Origin: Cannabis sativa
Lineage: Eukaryota; Streptophyta; Magnoliopsida; Rosales; Cannabaceae
Assembly (NCBI RefSeq): GCF_029168945.1
Contig: NC_083605.1
Location: 75,472,969-75,536,968, forward strand
Reading direction: 5' to 3'
Length of the DNA: 64,000 bases
The notes below the pieces were generated by a model. It was given only the letters and a program-made list of their open reading frames with translations. It was not told the origin of the DNA and made no database searches. The position numbers were made by a program, and so were the translations under genes. This document shows, piece after piece, positions 11,036-24,100 of the stretch; position 1 is the stretch's first letter, and every line of letters begins with the position of its first letter.

Positions 11036-11403
11036 ACCGATAATGCTAATTGCTAATACTTTTAGCCACGAATTTTTTAGTTACAGTATAAGAATGATGA
11101 TTTATAATTAGTCTCAACTATTTTACTTTTTTTGCTGAGACTATAAAAGTTAAAAAAAAAAAAAAATTATAGTAACTCCTTTATCTTTCCATACATGTCT
11201 AGAACCTTCAAAGCATTAATTAATAATTGTTGTTTGAATTTTTTTAGAATTTCATGTAACTATATCATATATTGTCATGTATAATAAAAAAAAAATGAAG
11301 TTGCAACTTATATATGTATATAACGAAAATATTAAAAATATCTATATATATACATTGTTGAGATTTATGGGGTTTTATCTTAAAATCAATTGATAATAAG
11401 TGA

Positions 11404-11632
11404 TGTAACGTCTCCGCTTCAAGCCTCAATTGGGCCCTTACACCCACAGAATGATGACTCTTATATACACGAGTACATCAATCCATGAACGGGGGATGTC
11501 ACCCATCCTGAAATTACCCTAGGTCAAGCACGCTTAACCGTGGAGTTCTTTCGTGATGGGCTACCAGAAAAACAAGATGCACCTTGTTGACATAGGTAGT
11601 ACCAATCAATCCATGAATAGGGAGACGTTACA
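11404..11632 (-). mobile_element. Rearranged Cassandra LTR fragment
   Basis: On the - strand this matches parts of the Cassandra LTR, including the 5S-like A box (GTTAAGCGTGCTTGACC complement) and the flanking 'GTACTACCTATGTCAACAAGG' region, but the segment between the C box and the LTR end and the whole 5' LTR quarter are missing. It starts TGTAACGTCTCC and ends GGAGACGTTACA, so it now has inverted termini, unlike a normal LTR. About 1.07 kb upstream of the SWEET copy B start. Confidence 0.78.
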
Positions 11633-11761
11633 AGTAGAGTAGCATATATTCTTATATACGACTCAATACTTTACCATTTATTTTATGTGGGACAATGTCC
11701 ACAATATAGATGATGATAATTCTTAAAAATGATTTATAACTACTAATAATAGTACCATCAC

Positions 11762-12100
11762 TACTACAAGAAATGTCACTTTTGCCAATACATTTTTGTG
11801 CTAGAAAAAGTTGGTATTGCGCTGGTAAAAGAGAATTTACTTGTGATGTGTTGGCAAAAGGGGGTTGGCAAATCAATGTTGGTACTAGAACTTTTGCCAG
11901 TATAAAATGAAAAGTGCTGGCAAAAATAACTTTTCCCAGCACGTAAATGCGCTGGTCAAAGTTAGATTTTAGCCACTGCAAATGTACGCTGGTAAAACTT
12001 TGACATCTTTGCCAGTGCAGTTTGCGAAATGCGCTGGTAAAAGTTACCTTTACCAGCACAATAAAGAATTGTGCTGGTAAAAGTGACATTTCTTATAGTG
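11762..12100. mobile_element. CACTA-like MITE, copy 1
   Basis: The ends are inverted: CTACAAGAAATGTCACTTTT at the left, AAAAGTGACATTTCTTATAG at the right, resembling the CACTACAAGAAA termini of CACTA transposons. The interior is built from many short units 'GCGCTGGTAAAA' or 'TTTTGCCAGC' in both orientations. A second copy lies at 31256-31553. It ends about 600 bp upstream of SWEET copy B. It has no coding capacity; a frame on the - strand is fortuitous. Confidence 0.85.
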
Positions 12101-12229
12101 CCTTATTATTTCATTTCTACATATTTTTATATTCGACAAAATAAACAATTATATGCATGCATTCCAAATTAAGAATATAACGTACGTAACCAAATTTTAT
12201 GTGAATTAAGATCTTTTTCTATTCCTCTC

Positions 12230-12231
<2 letters not shown>

Positions 12232-12261
<30 letters not shown>

Positions 12262-12268
12262 CTTCTTT
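12232..12268. repeat. (CTT)n microsatellite
   Basis: About 12 CTT units in a pyrimidine-rich stretch that continues with TTTTTC units to about 12292, roughly 440 bp upstream of SWEET copy B. Confidence 0.92.
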
Positions 12269-12437
12269 CTTTTTCTTTTTCTTTTTCTTTCTAGCTAGTA
12301 GTAGACTAGTAGTGGTTGCTTCTTTATATATCCTAATCAATTAAAAGAAATTAGAATAATACTCAATCATGATGATTATATTGACATAGCTAATCAATAT
12401 AGTCAAGTTTTTTCCATATAGATACTAGCTAGTCTTT

Positions 12438-12705
12438 AAGTCAAATTAATCTTATATTTTGGGCATTTGTTCTCTCTAATATGGGAGGCCCAATACTAAT
12501 TAAGTGGAACTACTTTCATATATCTTATTATTCTTTTTCCACTTTCTACATTCTTAAATTACACTACATAATTTCCATTTATATATACATCAAGTACTAT
12601 AATCAATATAAAACCCTAATTCAATATTTTGGGCTCTTAATAAGTTGCATATTAATCACCTAATAATTTTTCTGAGTATTCTTAATAATCTTTCAAATTT
12701 CAATA
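12438..12705 (+). promoter_or_regulatory. Promoter / 5' leader block of SWEET copy B shared with copy A
   Basis: Contains the same ordered segments as 2475-2713 (TCAAATTAATCTTATATT, GGGCATTTGTTCTCTCTAAT, GGGCTCTTAATAA, ATTAATCACCTAAT, TTTCTGAGTATT). Similarity fades upstream, where a MITE and Cassandra fragment intervene. This is inferred to be the duplicated proximal promoter. Confidence 0.6.
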
Positions 12706-15700
12706 ATGGTTTCTGCTGATGCTGCTCGAACTTTTGTTGGTATATTAGGTTGGTATAACTTATTATTAATTCATCTATTAATATATATTTTGCATGTTAT
12801 ATAATAAATATATATATATATAATATAAACTCTACTACTTTTACACTTAATTTGGTTTTAATTAGTAATAATTTATAGTTAATTAAGCTGATAATTAATA
12901 TTAATTAAGTTTATATGTTTATATTAATTTGCAGGAAACATCATTGCACTTATCTTCTTCTTGTCCCCAATGTAAGCTTAATAAAATAATTAACTAATTT
13001 AATTATTTTATTGTAACTTTCTGCTTCATTTTGATATATTCATAAACAAACGAAGACAGATTATTAATTTCTTTGATTAAAAATACATAAATGTTAAAAA
13101 ATATTATAATATTAACATAAGAAGAAAAGAAAAAAATTATGTCTTGAATAATTTTTCACACTTACGGTAAATAAATATAAACTTCAAAATTCTATGTGTA
13201 AATATATACAAATAAGTTAATTAATTAATCTATAATTTACGTGAATTCACAGCAAGATCGTATATTATAGAGAATATAAATTTTGATATATTGATTAATG
13301 AGAATATGATTACTTACATTTACATTATGTTAGTTTTGGTTTTTAGATAGAACTCAATATTATTCAATTCTAATAATTCAAAATAATAAGTCTAATTAAT
13401 TAAAAATACATATGTACTTGTGAAACACAACTATTAAAGAACAAAACTCAACAAAGAAATCAAAACATAAACAAGTAAACAAGTTAAATGACCAATTAAA
13501 AACAAAAAATAATAAAAATAATAATAAACAAAACAATTACGAGGTTCGAATAAGAGATGATGAATCACTCTTATTTACTCTTCCATCAAAAACAACTACA
13601 AGGACTTGAGATCTTTATTTGAGTTGAAAGAATTAGAGAGAACACAGTACAGAGTGTGTTGTACAAGACACTCGAAAAGCAAAGTTTCTTTACAATATGA
13701 ACTCAGTTGTAACAATATTAATCAGGCGCACACCATGTCATTAACATCTAGGCTAGTCCTAAGCATATAGGTGCACTAGACTTGTGCCTAGGGCCTACCT
13801 AGTCCAGAGGCCCAATTTTTTTTTTCTTTTAAATTATATTTTTCTTATTGATGTTGAATAATATCACATTTTTTTCTAAATAAAGGCCTAAAATTTTAGG
13901 ATCGACCCTGTTAACATCCCTCCTTGTCTCTCTTCTTTTCTCTTTAAACTCTCCCTGTTTCCCTCACTAAATTCTAGGATTGTGTTACAAAATGACTCTA
14001 AGACTTGGCTATAAATAACTTTTGGTTCAGCTCGAGTACTAACCATTATAACTCACAGTTAGTTAGTTTTATCTAGGTATATATTAGAGAAATGCTAAAA
14101 GATCTTCCTGGATGTTATATTGCTCTTGGTGTAATTAAATATCGGATCTCATATAACTTAAGACAATAACTTTCAAGTAATATCGCTAACCAATTGCAAA
14201 ATGACACCTATAAAAAGACTTGGGCACAACTAGTGTCCAATAACAATACTTTTTATATTATATGTGAGTATTTTTCTTTGTATAATACATGAGTATCTAT
14301 TAGGCCTAGGTATCATCCAATCTAATCTAATTGAACCGAACAGATCCAATCCAATCTAATTACAAAAAGCTGGATATTCAATTACAATTAGATTGGATGC
14401 TAAAAGTTGGATTCTAATTTTCTCTCTATATATTAATGGGTAATTTTGATGCAGGCCAACAATGATTGATATATGGAGAAAAGGTAGAGTAGAACATTAC
14501 TCAGCAATACCATACCTTGCAACCCTATTGAACTGCATGTTATGGGGCCTATATGGGCTCCCAATGGTGCAGCCAGGAAGTCTTTTAGTGTTGACTATCA
14601 ATGGAATTGGGATTGTCATCGAGTCTTGTTTCATCTTAATCTTCTTTATTTTCTCAGACAAGAAAGCAAGGCTAAAAGTACTTGTGGTCCTTATTTTGGA
14701 GCTAATTTTCACTTCTCTTCTAGCATTTTTGGCTTTAAACCTTGCTCATACTCATGCTAAGAGGTCACTCATTATAGGCATTGTTTGTGTCTTCTTCAAT
14801 ATTTTGATGTATTCTTCACCTTTGGCCATCATGGTTAGTATCCTTTTTCTAATCTTTTATATATGAAGAGAATTTACCTCATATGTTTAGTAAAAAATAT
14901 GGTATTTTTAAAAAGAAAGTTAGAGAAGATAATTAATGTTGGTTACAAGTTACTATAATTTTGCCATTTTTTTTTATGCATCTTATGTATATATCATTAC
15001 AATTTTCTTTCAAATAAGTGAAAAAATAGGTATTTTTCAATTTTCGAACATGGAATTTTTATTACAATAATTATCAATAAAAAATGACCGCTCTAGATTG
15101 TTTATGTGAAAATTACACATTTTATAATAATTGGTGTATTTTAGTATTAAATCTTGTATTTCTATTTTATATTAAAATATTTGATATTTAAGACAACCAA
15201 CATTCGTCTTTTTAAATGAAAATGACAATGATCCTAATTTAGTCATTATTATATGCTTTTGTTGTTTTTCATAATTTAATTATGATGATCAAATGAACAA
15301 TGCAGAAATTGGTGATTAAGACAAAAAGTGTGGAATACATGCCCTTCTTCTTTTCTCTTGCCACTGTTGTCAATAGCTCTGTTTGGATTGCTTATGCTCT
15401 TATTCGGTTCGATCCCATAATTATGGTATTTATCGAATTCACATTTCGTCTGTGTTTTACAGAAGTTACCAATTGATTATTCATATAACGATATACTAAA
15501 CCCAATTTTGGTCAAACTTTTTGTAAGATTATAATTAGATTAGTTGTGGGCCACAATTGATAGGGTTAGGGTTAAGAAGAGAAATTTCCAAATATTATTA
15601 TATACATATATTGGATTTTTTGCAACACAGAGTCTGAATTATCATTTAATAAATATAGACGGAATGAATAATATACAAATTACAAAGTCCAAATATGATC

Positions 15701-15993
15701 TTTTTCAATAAAAAATTATTTAATGAAAATTGTTTACCTTAACAAACCCAACTCATCATGTTTCATTTCAGTCATTTTTTGTTAAATGATGAATCTTGCA
15801 ATTGCAGATACCCAATGGGCTGGGCTTAATGTTTGGGCTGGCCCAGTTGATAATTTATGGTTTGTTCTACAAGTCTACAAAGAGAATTATAGCAGCAAGG
15901 AAAGAGAAAGAGGTTGATTTGTCAAAGGTGGTTGTGTGTGGAGTACATGAAGTAGAAGAAAAGCCCAATAAGCCCAGTACTATTGCCCTTTAA
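12706..15993 (+). CDS. SWEET7-like: SWEET sugar transporter, clade II (SWEET7-like), copy B
   Basis: Exons 12706-12748, 12935-12971, 14455-14833, 15306-15425 and 15808-15993, all with GT-AG borders, give 254 residues. The 37-bp second exon is characteristic of plant SWEET genes. First MtN3 repeat about residues 8-97, second about 130-215. Conserved features are intact: [30 protein letters not shown] with Asn76, [10 protein letters not shown], and IPNGLG with Asn196 in helix 7. The cytosolic tail is short and ends after KPSTIAL. Segments such as YLATLLNC and [23 protein letters not shown] resemble AtSWEET7 most in my memory; clade II SWEETs typically carry glucose and other hexoses at the plasma membrane. 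It is the better preserved member of the A/B tandem pair. Intron 2 is swollen by repeats. Confidence 0.95.
12972..14454 (+). repeat. Transposon-laden intron 2 of SWEET copy B
   Basis: At about 1.48 kb this intron is roughly five times longer than its equivalents in copies A and C. It holds several unrelated repeat fragments: a 'GGTGCACTAGACTTGTGCCTAGG' type stretch with a distal 'TAAATAAAGGCCTAAAATTTTAGG' (13745-13920), a MITE copy at about 14090-14275, and an inverted 'ATCCAATCTAATCTAATT / AATTAGATTGGAT' block at about 14300-14405. Splice sites are unaffected. Confidence 0.65.
14090..14275. repeat. Dispersed short MITE-like repeat, 'GTAATTAARTATCRGRTCTC' family
   Basis: Shares GGTGTAATTAAATATCGGATCTCATATAA-like core (split here: GTGTAATTAAATATCGG, then ATCTCATATAACTTAA), an AATATCGCTAACCAATT motif and a terminal AACTAGTGTCCAATAACAA with other copies in the window. 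It is located in intron 2 of SWEET copy B. Confidence 0.6.
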
Positions 15994-18900
15994 TAATGGG
16001 TGGCCCATTTTAGGAGATCTTTCTTTACTACATAAGTAAGCTTCGAAATTTATAATTATTGTAATACTAGAACAAAAAAATCATAAAATTACTAAAATAT
16101 TGATTAATAAATAGTTAATTAAGAAAATTTCAATAAAAATAACTAGTAAATAAAAGTTCAAATATAATTGAAAAAAAATATGGAAGAATACGTATGCTTA
16201 ATATATTGTTTAAATTTCAAAAAATGATTTGTAATGACTTTGCTTAATTAATTTGTTTGGAAGATATAAATAAATTCACTTAACTTTATTTCCTCTCAAA
16301 ATCAACCATTATATTATTATTTAGTTTTCTTTTTAATAAATTAATTTTATGGAAAGAATTAGGATGATTGGTACTCTATGGAAAATAGGTACTTTCCATT
16401 TATGTAAATTAAAATGGTATTTTTAAGACTTTAGATTTTTTAGGTGCATTATGGGACAGTATGGGCCTCTCGAATACTCATCTATTCTTTTGATTATTAT
16501 TGAATAGATACTCTTATCTATTATTCTTTCAAATTTGGCTTTACATTGAATATATGCTTGAATTTCTCTAAAGATATATAATATATTCATAAATACATGT
16601 AGAGAGATCTAGAAGAGTTATGTAAAGTGTTGGCAATAATAATATATATTATTGGGCAACTAATGATACCGTTAGAGGTAGCGCTTTAAGATTGGTTAAC
16701 ATTTTTTTCTAAAAATTATTACCTTAAGCTATATATAGGATCTAATAATACTTAATTGTACCAATATATGACATGGTGGGTGCTCGTCAATACTAATGCC
16801 TTTTACTATTTCTCATATAGTTACACAAGTAGTATATATTCTTCTTAGTATATATCAATATATCATATTGTTATCAATATAATTAAATATCAGATCTTAC
16901 ATAATTTAATGTATTAACTTTAATAGTGTATTATTAACAAATAGTGTTAGGTAGTAAAGGTGCTTAATGTTTTTGATTAGTATAAGGGGGATACAATTAA
17001 TGCATGTAAGTGAAGGAGGAGAAATTTGAACATGGATGCAATAAATTTAAGTCAAATTTAAATGATCATTTTAGAACCCCATTTTTAGGATGACTTTACC
17101 CATTTTGTAATTTTGGCAACAATCCCAATGTTATTAGTACGTATCATTTTTTTAATAAATATAATTATATATTATCATATGATGTATTCTCTTTTCTTAT
17201 ATACAATTATGTACTTTCTTTAAAATAAATCATCTTATTTATTATATCATAAAATAATCATATGTATATATATATATAGACTTAACATATTGGCTCCCAA
17301 ATTAAAGTAGTGTTTGTTTCATATAATTTTAGGGTTTCATAACTATGTTCTTAATAAAAATAGAAAAAAGAAGAAGAAGAAGTAAATAAGTTATAAGCAC
17401 CCACGCCCATGTGCCAAAGTTATTTGTGTTCATCACTTTAATTATAATTGTTTTAATTAATAATTATAATTAATTAGAAAATGCTTCAACACATGATCAT
17501 ATATGGCCACCAAATTGTAATTAAATATATAAAATCACCGACATACACACCCTGATCTCCCCATAAATTTTAATTAATGATAAATGAAAAAAATAAATAA
17601 AAATTACGTGAATATTAAAATATATAGTAATAATAAATAGATAATTAAAATTAATAATATTGTTGATATAACGTACGTATATATATTGTGTCTTAATTAA
17701 TTATCAATAAAGCCAGAAAAAACTGGATATATAAATATTTTTTTTTCTAAGTTTAATATTATAAGAGAGATCGTTACATAATGACTAATAATTATCTACC
17801 TTAGTATATGTAATTTATTTCTTCACCTTAATTTACGAGATGAATTAATATGTTATTATAACTTCTTATATAAATTATGCATGAATGTGAGCCATGCACG
17901 TACGTACGCGTATACGTACATTTATTTGACTAGTCAACACGTTGTTGATTTCCATATATATATTTCATGGTATATATATATATATATTGTAGTAATTAAT
18001 TTGATTAATTAGCTGTAACTTATAAGTACATGAACTATATTTATTTTTATATTGTTATACATATAAAAATATATTTATATATAACCCAAGTTTTCATGCA
18101 ATATATTATAAATATGTTTGGGTATAATTATTAAAAAGTATTACTAGTATCTAACACTCTACTCGGTGTCATATATATAACTTAAAAAAAAAAAAATTAT
18201 AATTATCGTTAATTAATTATGTGGAAACGCTACTTATAGAATATGATGTCTAATAACAATTATCATATATTTAGAGGAGGCTGGGAGATTAAACTTGGAA
18301 AATTATATATTAATATTTATGAAAAACTATATAAAATAAATAAATATTTATAGTTAATTAATGTGATCATATCATGAAAGTACCCCTTAATTTGGATTCA
18401 TTAATTAATCCTTATTTATAATAATAATAATAATAATATTTTGGTTCTAAATAAGCGGGCACTCCTTCAAAATTATTATTATTAATATTATACCAGTAAT
18501 ATTATTATTTTTGATGAATTAATTAATTAATATTTCTTATAATGCTTCAAAGACTTGGTTATATATAATAATATATATGATTTAGTGTCGGTTCTCCTAG
18601 ATTACGTATGTATATATAGTTATACGTACTATATTATTAATTATGTAGAAATAATTTGAAAAGCACATATTTTCATTTGACAAAACTAATATGATCAGAA
18701 ATTAATAATAAATCAAGAATTATGATTTCCTTAATGAAGAAATAAAGAAACACTTAAGGGACTACTATATGCAGTGTTTATTGAATCACATCCAATATTT
18801 TTAAGCTTATTCAGATCCGATCTAATTATATATGGAAGTTAAATTTTACCACCGATCCGATCCGATCTAATCAATTTCAGTCATCCAATCTATCCAACAT

Positions 18901-20163
18901 CTATTGGATGTTGGATTGGATCGGTTCTATCCATTATATGTATTTCATATATATTTATTAGTTTAATTTAGGTTTTTATCCAATATTTTAGACCTAGTAT
19001 TTTCTTGAATCGGATCGGATATATTTTAGGTCCATTATGCATTGGATTGGACTGGATCCATCAAATCCAAAAATAAAATAAAAAAAATTAATGTTAATTT
19101 TTATATATACATTTGACGTATAATAATATAAAATCTAATTACTCATCCAAACTAAATAAAAATACAAATTAGTTCGATTGGATGTTGGATGTACTAGATT
19201 TTTAGACACCACATCTACCATCCGATCCGATCCAATTGGATATCCAATTAATGTTTGGCGATCAATTGTAATTAGATCGGTCAATTCTCATTAGATTAGA
19301 TCGATTTATGCACACCCTTACTAACATCCTCATATATATATTGATCCCAAATTTAATTCATGAGACTATATGTATATATTTATATTTATATATATTACTA
19401 TGTCACAAATCTACATATATATTAATACTGTACAAGAAATAATTAATTGTTTACTAATATATGTCATATATTGATGTTTAATACACAAATCATCACACTT
19501 TATTGGTTATTAGTTAGGGTTATTTGAATTTGGGTTAATTAATACCATTTTAAATTTTATGTTTTTTTTTACCGATTGAACATTGTATTTTTTATAATGG
19601 CATAAAATAGTATTATGAATTAATTTTTACTCAAAATAAAAGTTAATAATAACTCGATATCTAGAGTTTTTATGATAAAACTTAAGTACAATATCTATAT
19701 CGGTTTTTATTAGAAATTATCTTCAAATTGATTATATTATTTAAAAAAATTATCAAAAATTGATATTAGGATTCTATTTTGTACTATTTTAAAAAAATAC
19801 AAGGTTCAATTTATCATTTACAAGACAAATGGTCAAATTAATAACTTTTACAAACACAAAATCCAAAATAATATTAACCTTTCGAATTTAGTACTCTATT
19901 TTTTGTAAAAAAAAAAAGAAAAAATCATATAAATTTATATAAACAAATTATATGCTATAGTACTTAGTATGAAATACTAAAGGACACTAAAGATACATAC
20001 CTCTAGAAGATATTATACTATTATAAGATATTGTACTATTATAGTGTATTTATATCTTAATTTAATAATCATAAAAATCCGTTAACATGCATTCGTGAGG
20101 CACCACCTTGTAGTGGTACCTGACACTATAATACCTAATAATAATTTATTAATGACTATGACT
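15994..20163. other. AT-rich intergenic DNA with repeat fragments, no genes seen
   Basis: No ORF of substance. A MITE-like family copy lies at about 16630-16830 (GTACCAATATATGACATGG, AATACTAATGCC). An inverted-repeat element at about 18780-19322 is listed separately. A decayed fragment similar to MITE ends occurs near 19980-20150. The remainder is TA-rich low-complexity sequence. Confidence 0.5.
18780..19322. mobile_element. MITE-like element rich in GATCCGAT / ATCGGATC motifs
   Basis: The sequence has clustered CCGATCCGATCTAAT, TTGGATTGGATCGG, ATCGGATCGGAT and CATCCGATCCGATCC motifs in both orientations and ends with ATCGATTTATGCACACCC, the complement of a GGGTGTGCATAAAT terminus often seen at plant MITE ends. 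Partial relatives are found in the SWEET copy B intron, near 23590-24250, and at the extreme right end of the window (63930-64000). Edges are approximate. Confidence 0.6.
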
Positions 20164-21186
20164 TAATACTACAAAAATAGTTTTTTTTTACGTTTTTAAA
20201 CAGTCATTTAAAATATTCTTGTCGGTTTCTATAATTGTCGCCTATATGACCGTCGCAAAACGGGTAAAATAAGCGACAGTTAAAAATTGTCGCTAATGTG
20301 GATTTCTCGATGGTTTAAAACTGTCGCCTATAACAGGGTATAGGCGACGATTTTAAACCATCGGGAATGTAAAAATATATATATACAAATTATTCTGCCA
20401 TTAATGACATAAAAATTTGTATTTCCCGTATTTTTTCCTGCATTAATTTTATAATTTTACCTAAATTAAAATAAAACAACGAATTAAACACATTAAATTT
20501 ATATGAATTAAAATAAAACAACGAATTAATTCTATTACAATAAAAACTAACTTTAAACACATTAAATTTATACGATAACAAAATAAATATATATAATAAA
20601 TAAATAAATATATTTATACCGAGCTTGAAGAGAGAGGGAGACGGCTAGGAGGTGGTGGTGGTCCGACGTATGAGACGGAGATGAGAAGGACACCTACGGG
20701 TGGTGGTGGTGGTCCGATGTATGCGACGAAGGGATACCGACGGGAGGAGGGGTGGGTGGAGATCGATGGACGAGAGAAACGAGAAGAAAGGGAGATCGAG
20801 AGAGGGAGGAAGACGGCGAGAGAGGAGGGCGATGTTGCGGAGGCGTAGGGTTTTGTAGAGTTAAGATTTTCGTTTTAGGGTGTGGGAAATTGAGAAGAAA
20901 TAGGTGGGCATGTGGGAAGTAAAAAAGAAGTAGGTGGACACGTGAAAAATGTGGCGAGAGTAGGTGACGATTTTTTAATGGGCTCTTATCCGTCAGTTTT
21001 AAGGGCTCAATATATAAATTCACAAATTTCAATTAAAACCGTCGTCTATTCTTGTAATTACTGTTATAAATCGTCGAGAATATTAATTTTTCTTAACGGT
21101 TTTAAACAGTTACTTAATTTTTGTAACGACGGTCTCCTAAAAAATTATTTTTAAGATCGTCGCGAATTCTAACTTTTGTAGCAGTG
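20164..21186. mobile_element. CACTA-like non-autonomous element with GC-rich insert
   Basis: Inverted ends: left about CTACAAAAATAG, right CTAACTTTTGTAGCAGTG (complement CACTGCTACAAAAG). Subterminal regions carry repeated 'GTCGCCTATA', 'TTTAAACCGTC' and 'GTCGCGAATT'-type motifs in both orientations, typical of CACTA-derived non-autonomous plant elements. The centre (about 20625-20960) is markedly richer in G, with GGTGGTGGTGGTCCGA repeated at 20651 and 20700, and looks like captured host or transposase-leader sequence. A proline/serine-rich frame on the - strand here (about 20694-21032) is not convincing as a gene. Confidence 0.7.
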
Positions 21187-24100
21187 ACTTCGGGCATATG
21201 TGTGATGTGGTATGTGTGAGATTATTGGTCCTATTGCTATTTGCTGGCTCTTATTAGGATGAATTTATATTTACTTATCTTTGAGTGTTGTAATAGCCTT
21301 TATCTTATTTTCTGTTAATTAACCAAACATTGATTTTTCCCTAGAAAGTTAAATAGATAAGAAGGTACACTAATTCAAGGGTGTTGTATGAATATCAGGT
21401 AGAAATATCTTTTTAGAACCGGTGCTATATATATCCTAACTCAAAATAGAATCAAACCCTCTAATTCTCTACAAATATATATATATTATTCTCTTTTTAG
21501 ATAATATTATTAGCTATATAAGGAAATAAATTTAACCAAAAGAAAAGAAGAGCATCCAAAATTAATTAATCTTTTGGAGGTATTCGAAAATTAATTAAAT
21601 CTATAGTTTAATTCATGGTTTGACTGTACAACCCAACTAAGTTCAATTAAATAATATTATAGAAAGAAAAAGAGAAAAAAAAAAAAAGGTAATAAATTAA
21701 TTAGGGCATCAAAAATAAAGGTTAATTTGTTATTATTTAAAGAATTTATTCAAGATGATTATATAGAGATGAATAGGCAATAAGTATCAGCACCTTTAAA
21801 AGAAAAAATAGGTCAGATCTTGTCTCATATAATTATTCTACTTCTAGATGAAAAAATATTAATTAAATAAAAATAATATAAATTTATATAAATTGATTGG
21901 ATAAAATTAAATTTAAAAGCTTTGATTGGTTTAATTTATGTATAATCAACGTGGCACAACCTATATATGCTAATAATAAGTGCATTGATCATTCATGGGA
22001 ATATTATTTAAGACCAACTTGAAATTAATTTGGTTATGATGATATAAATTCCCTTTTGCTTTTTTTAAATATAATTTGTTGTTATTTATTTTTTATTTCT
22101 AAAATTAATATCAAGTACCTTGAAGTCAATTTTTTTAATTAAATTGTTCTATATATATTCTTAAATAAATATAAATAATTTTATTGGGTAAATTTATAAT
22201 ACAGAGACGTGTTTTTGGTACACCTCTAGTGGTTTGGCATTTAAGTGACAATTTTAATTTAAATATTTTTCATGATTTTATATATTAAATTTATTTAAAA
22301 TTATTAATAAATTTTTAAAAATTTTGAGTAGTATAATGTCAAAAATAATATTTAAATATTTGAGTTAATTTTTTTTTATACACATAATAAGTAATTGTCA
22401 ACTTTATGTTTGGCATTGTAAATTAATTTAAAATTTTAAAATAGGATTTTTTTTATTTTTACACTTTAAATTATTTTTATTTTTTTTTTGCATTTTACGA
22501 AAATTCATATAACAACCAATGGAGCAACCTAAATCGCAATCAAAACCTACATAGCAACCCACGTAAAAATTAATGGAGCAACTACTGAAGTTAAATTTTT
22601 TTAAAAAAAATAGTATATAAAGTAATTCTCTTTTAAAAATTTATAAGTGAGTCTAAATAAATACAATATATACGATCATATGAAAAAAAAAATCGAATTA
22701 AAAAATTATACTGGATTATGAAATAGATAAAATAAACTACCAAAACTACCCTTGATGTAATACAAATTTTCCAACTTTATTTATTCCTTTCCTTTTATAT
22801 TGCACATTAATTTTCCTTGAGTAAATAGACACTATACAACTTTTTAGACATTTTGTTCTTATTTTTATTTATTTAATTATCATCATAATTAAGCATTAAT
22901 TATTTAGAATAAAAATTGCTTTAATTAGATGATAAGTAATGTAAGTGTAGGCTATACTAAAGTCATTATATATATGATTCTATAAATAAATAGATATATT
23001 ATATGATGATAGAATAATAATAGTGTTAGGCATAATAATCAATAGTAATGGTATTGAGTATTGTCTTTCATTAATTGTTGACCATAGTTGTATGACTCAC
23101 CCATCAATAAGCGAAAAAAATAATAAATCTTTTTTTTATTGTTAAATATATATATTCACTACTTTTATATATCACAATAATTTAACGGATTTTTTTAAAA
23201 AATATTTATTTTTTATATATTTTATTTATAATTTTACGATCTAAAATTATAAAAATATGACTTTCTTAACCAAAAAAAAAATAAAAAAATAATATATTTC
23301 AATCTAACTAAATATTTGCATGCATAATAAAATATAATCCAACACTCATATTTTCTACTTTACTATTCAAATGATTAATCCTTCTAGAGATAAATAAGTA
23401 TAAATTTATGCTTACAGTCCACTTAGCTTAGGACCCAAAATTTTTTCTCTTATAAAAAAAAAATATTTTTTTTATTAATTTTATAAATTATTATATTTTC
23501 TTAAATAAGAATTCAAAAATAATTTATTTCGTATAACCCACTAAAATTTAACATCCACCTATATAGCTCTATATATAGATATTGATACACTTATGGCAAT
23601 TCATCCAATCAAATCCACACTATTTTACTCATATTCGATCCGCACAATAGCTCAAATTAAATCCAATTCAATCCACACTTTTGTGGATTGGATCAGTTAT
23701 TTTAGATAATTGGTTACTTTTTAATATTAAATTATTTAATATTTATAAAGAAAATATTTTTTTCACATAACTAGCAACAAAATAAAATAAGTTATTATTA
23801 TTTTATGTCTCCAACAATAAATTAAAATTAATAAAATAACAAATAACAAATTCAAAGAAAAAAAAAATAATTGTACATGTATAAAGAAATGTTTAATTTT
23901 ATTTTAAATTGTATGTAGAAATATATATATATATAAATATATATATATAAGAATAGAATACATTTATTCTATTAAGTTTTAAAATATAATTGTATTATAT
24001 GTATTAAACTTTTAAAATATTAATTTTTTACATTAAAATGTTACTATATATAACTTTTTAATTTTTTTTTATAAATATGTGTGGATTGGATTAGATCGGT

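Noticed and set aside
11652..12089. 145-codon frame on the - strand
   Set aside because: It lies inside the CACTA-like MITE and arises from its repetitive CTGGTAAAA units; the same artefact appears at 31248-31475.
20694..21032. 112-codon Pro/Ser/His-rich frame on the - strand
   Set aside because: Sits in the GC-rich part of a non-autonomous transposon and shows only low-complexity residues.
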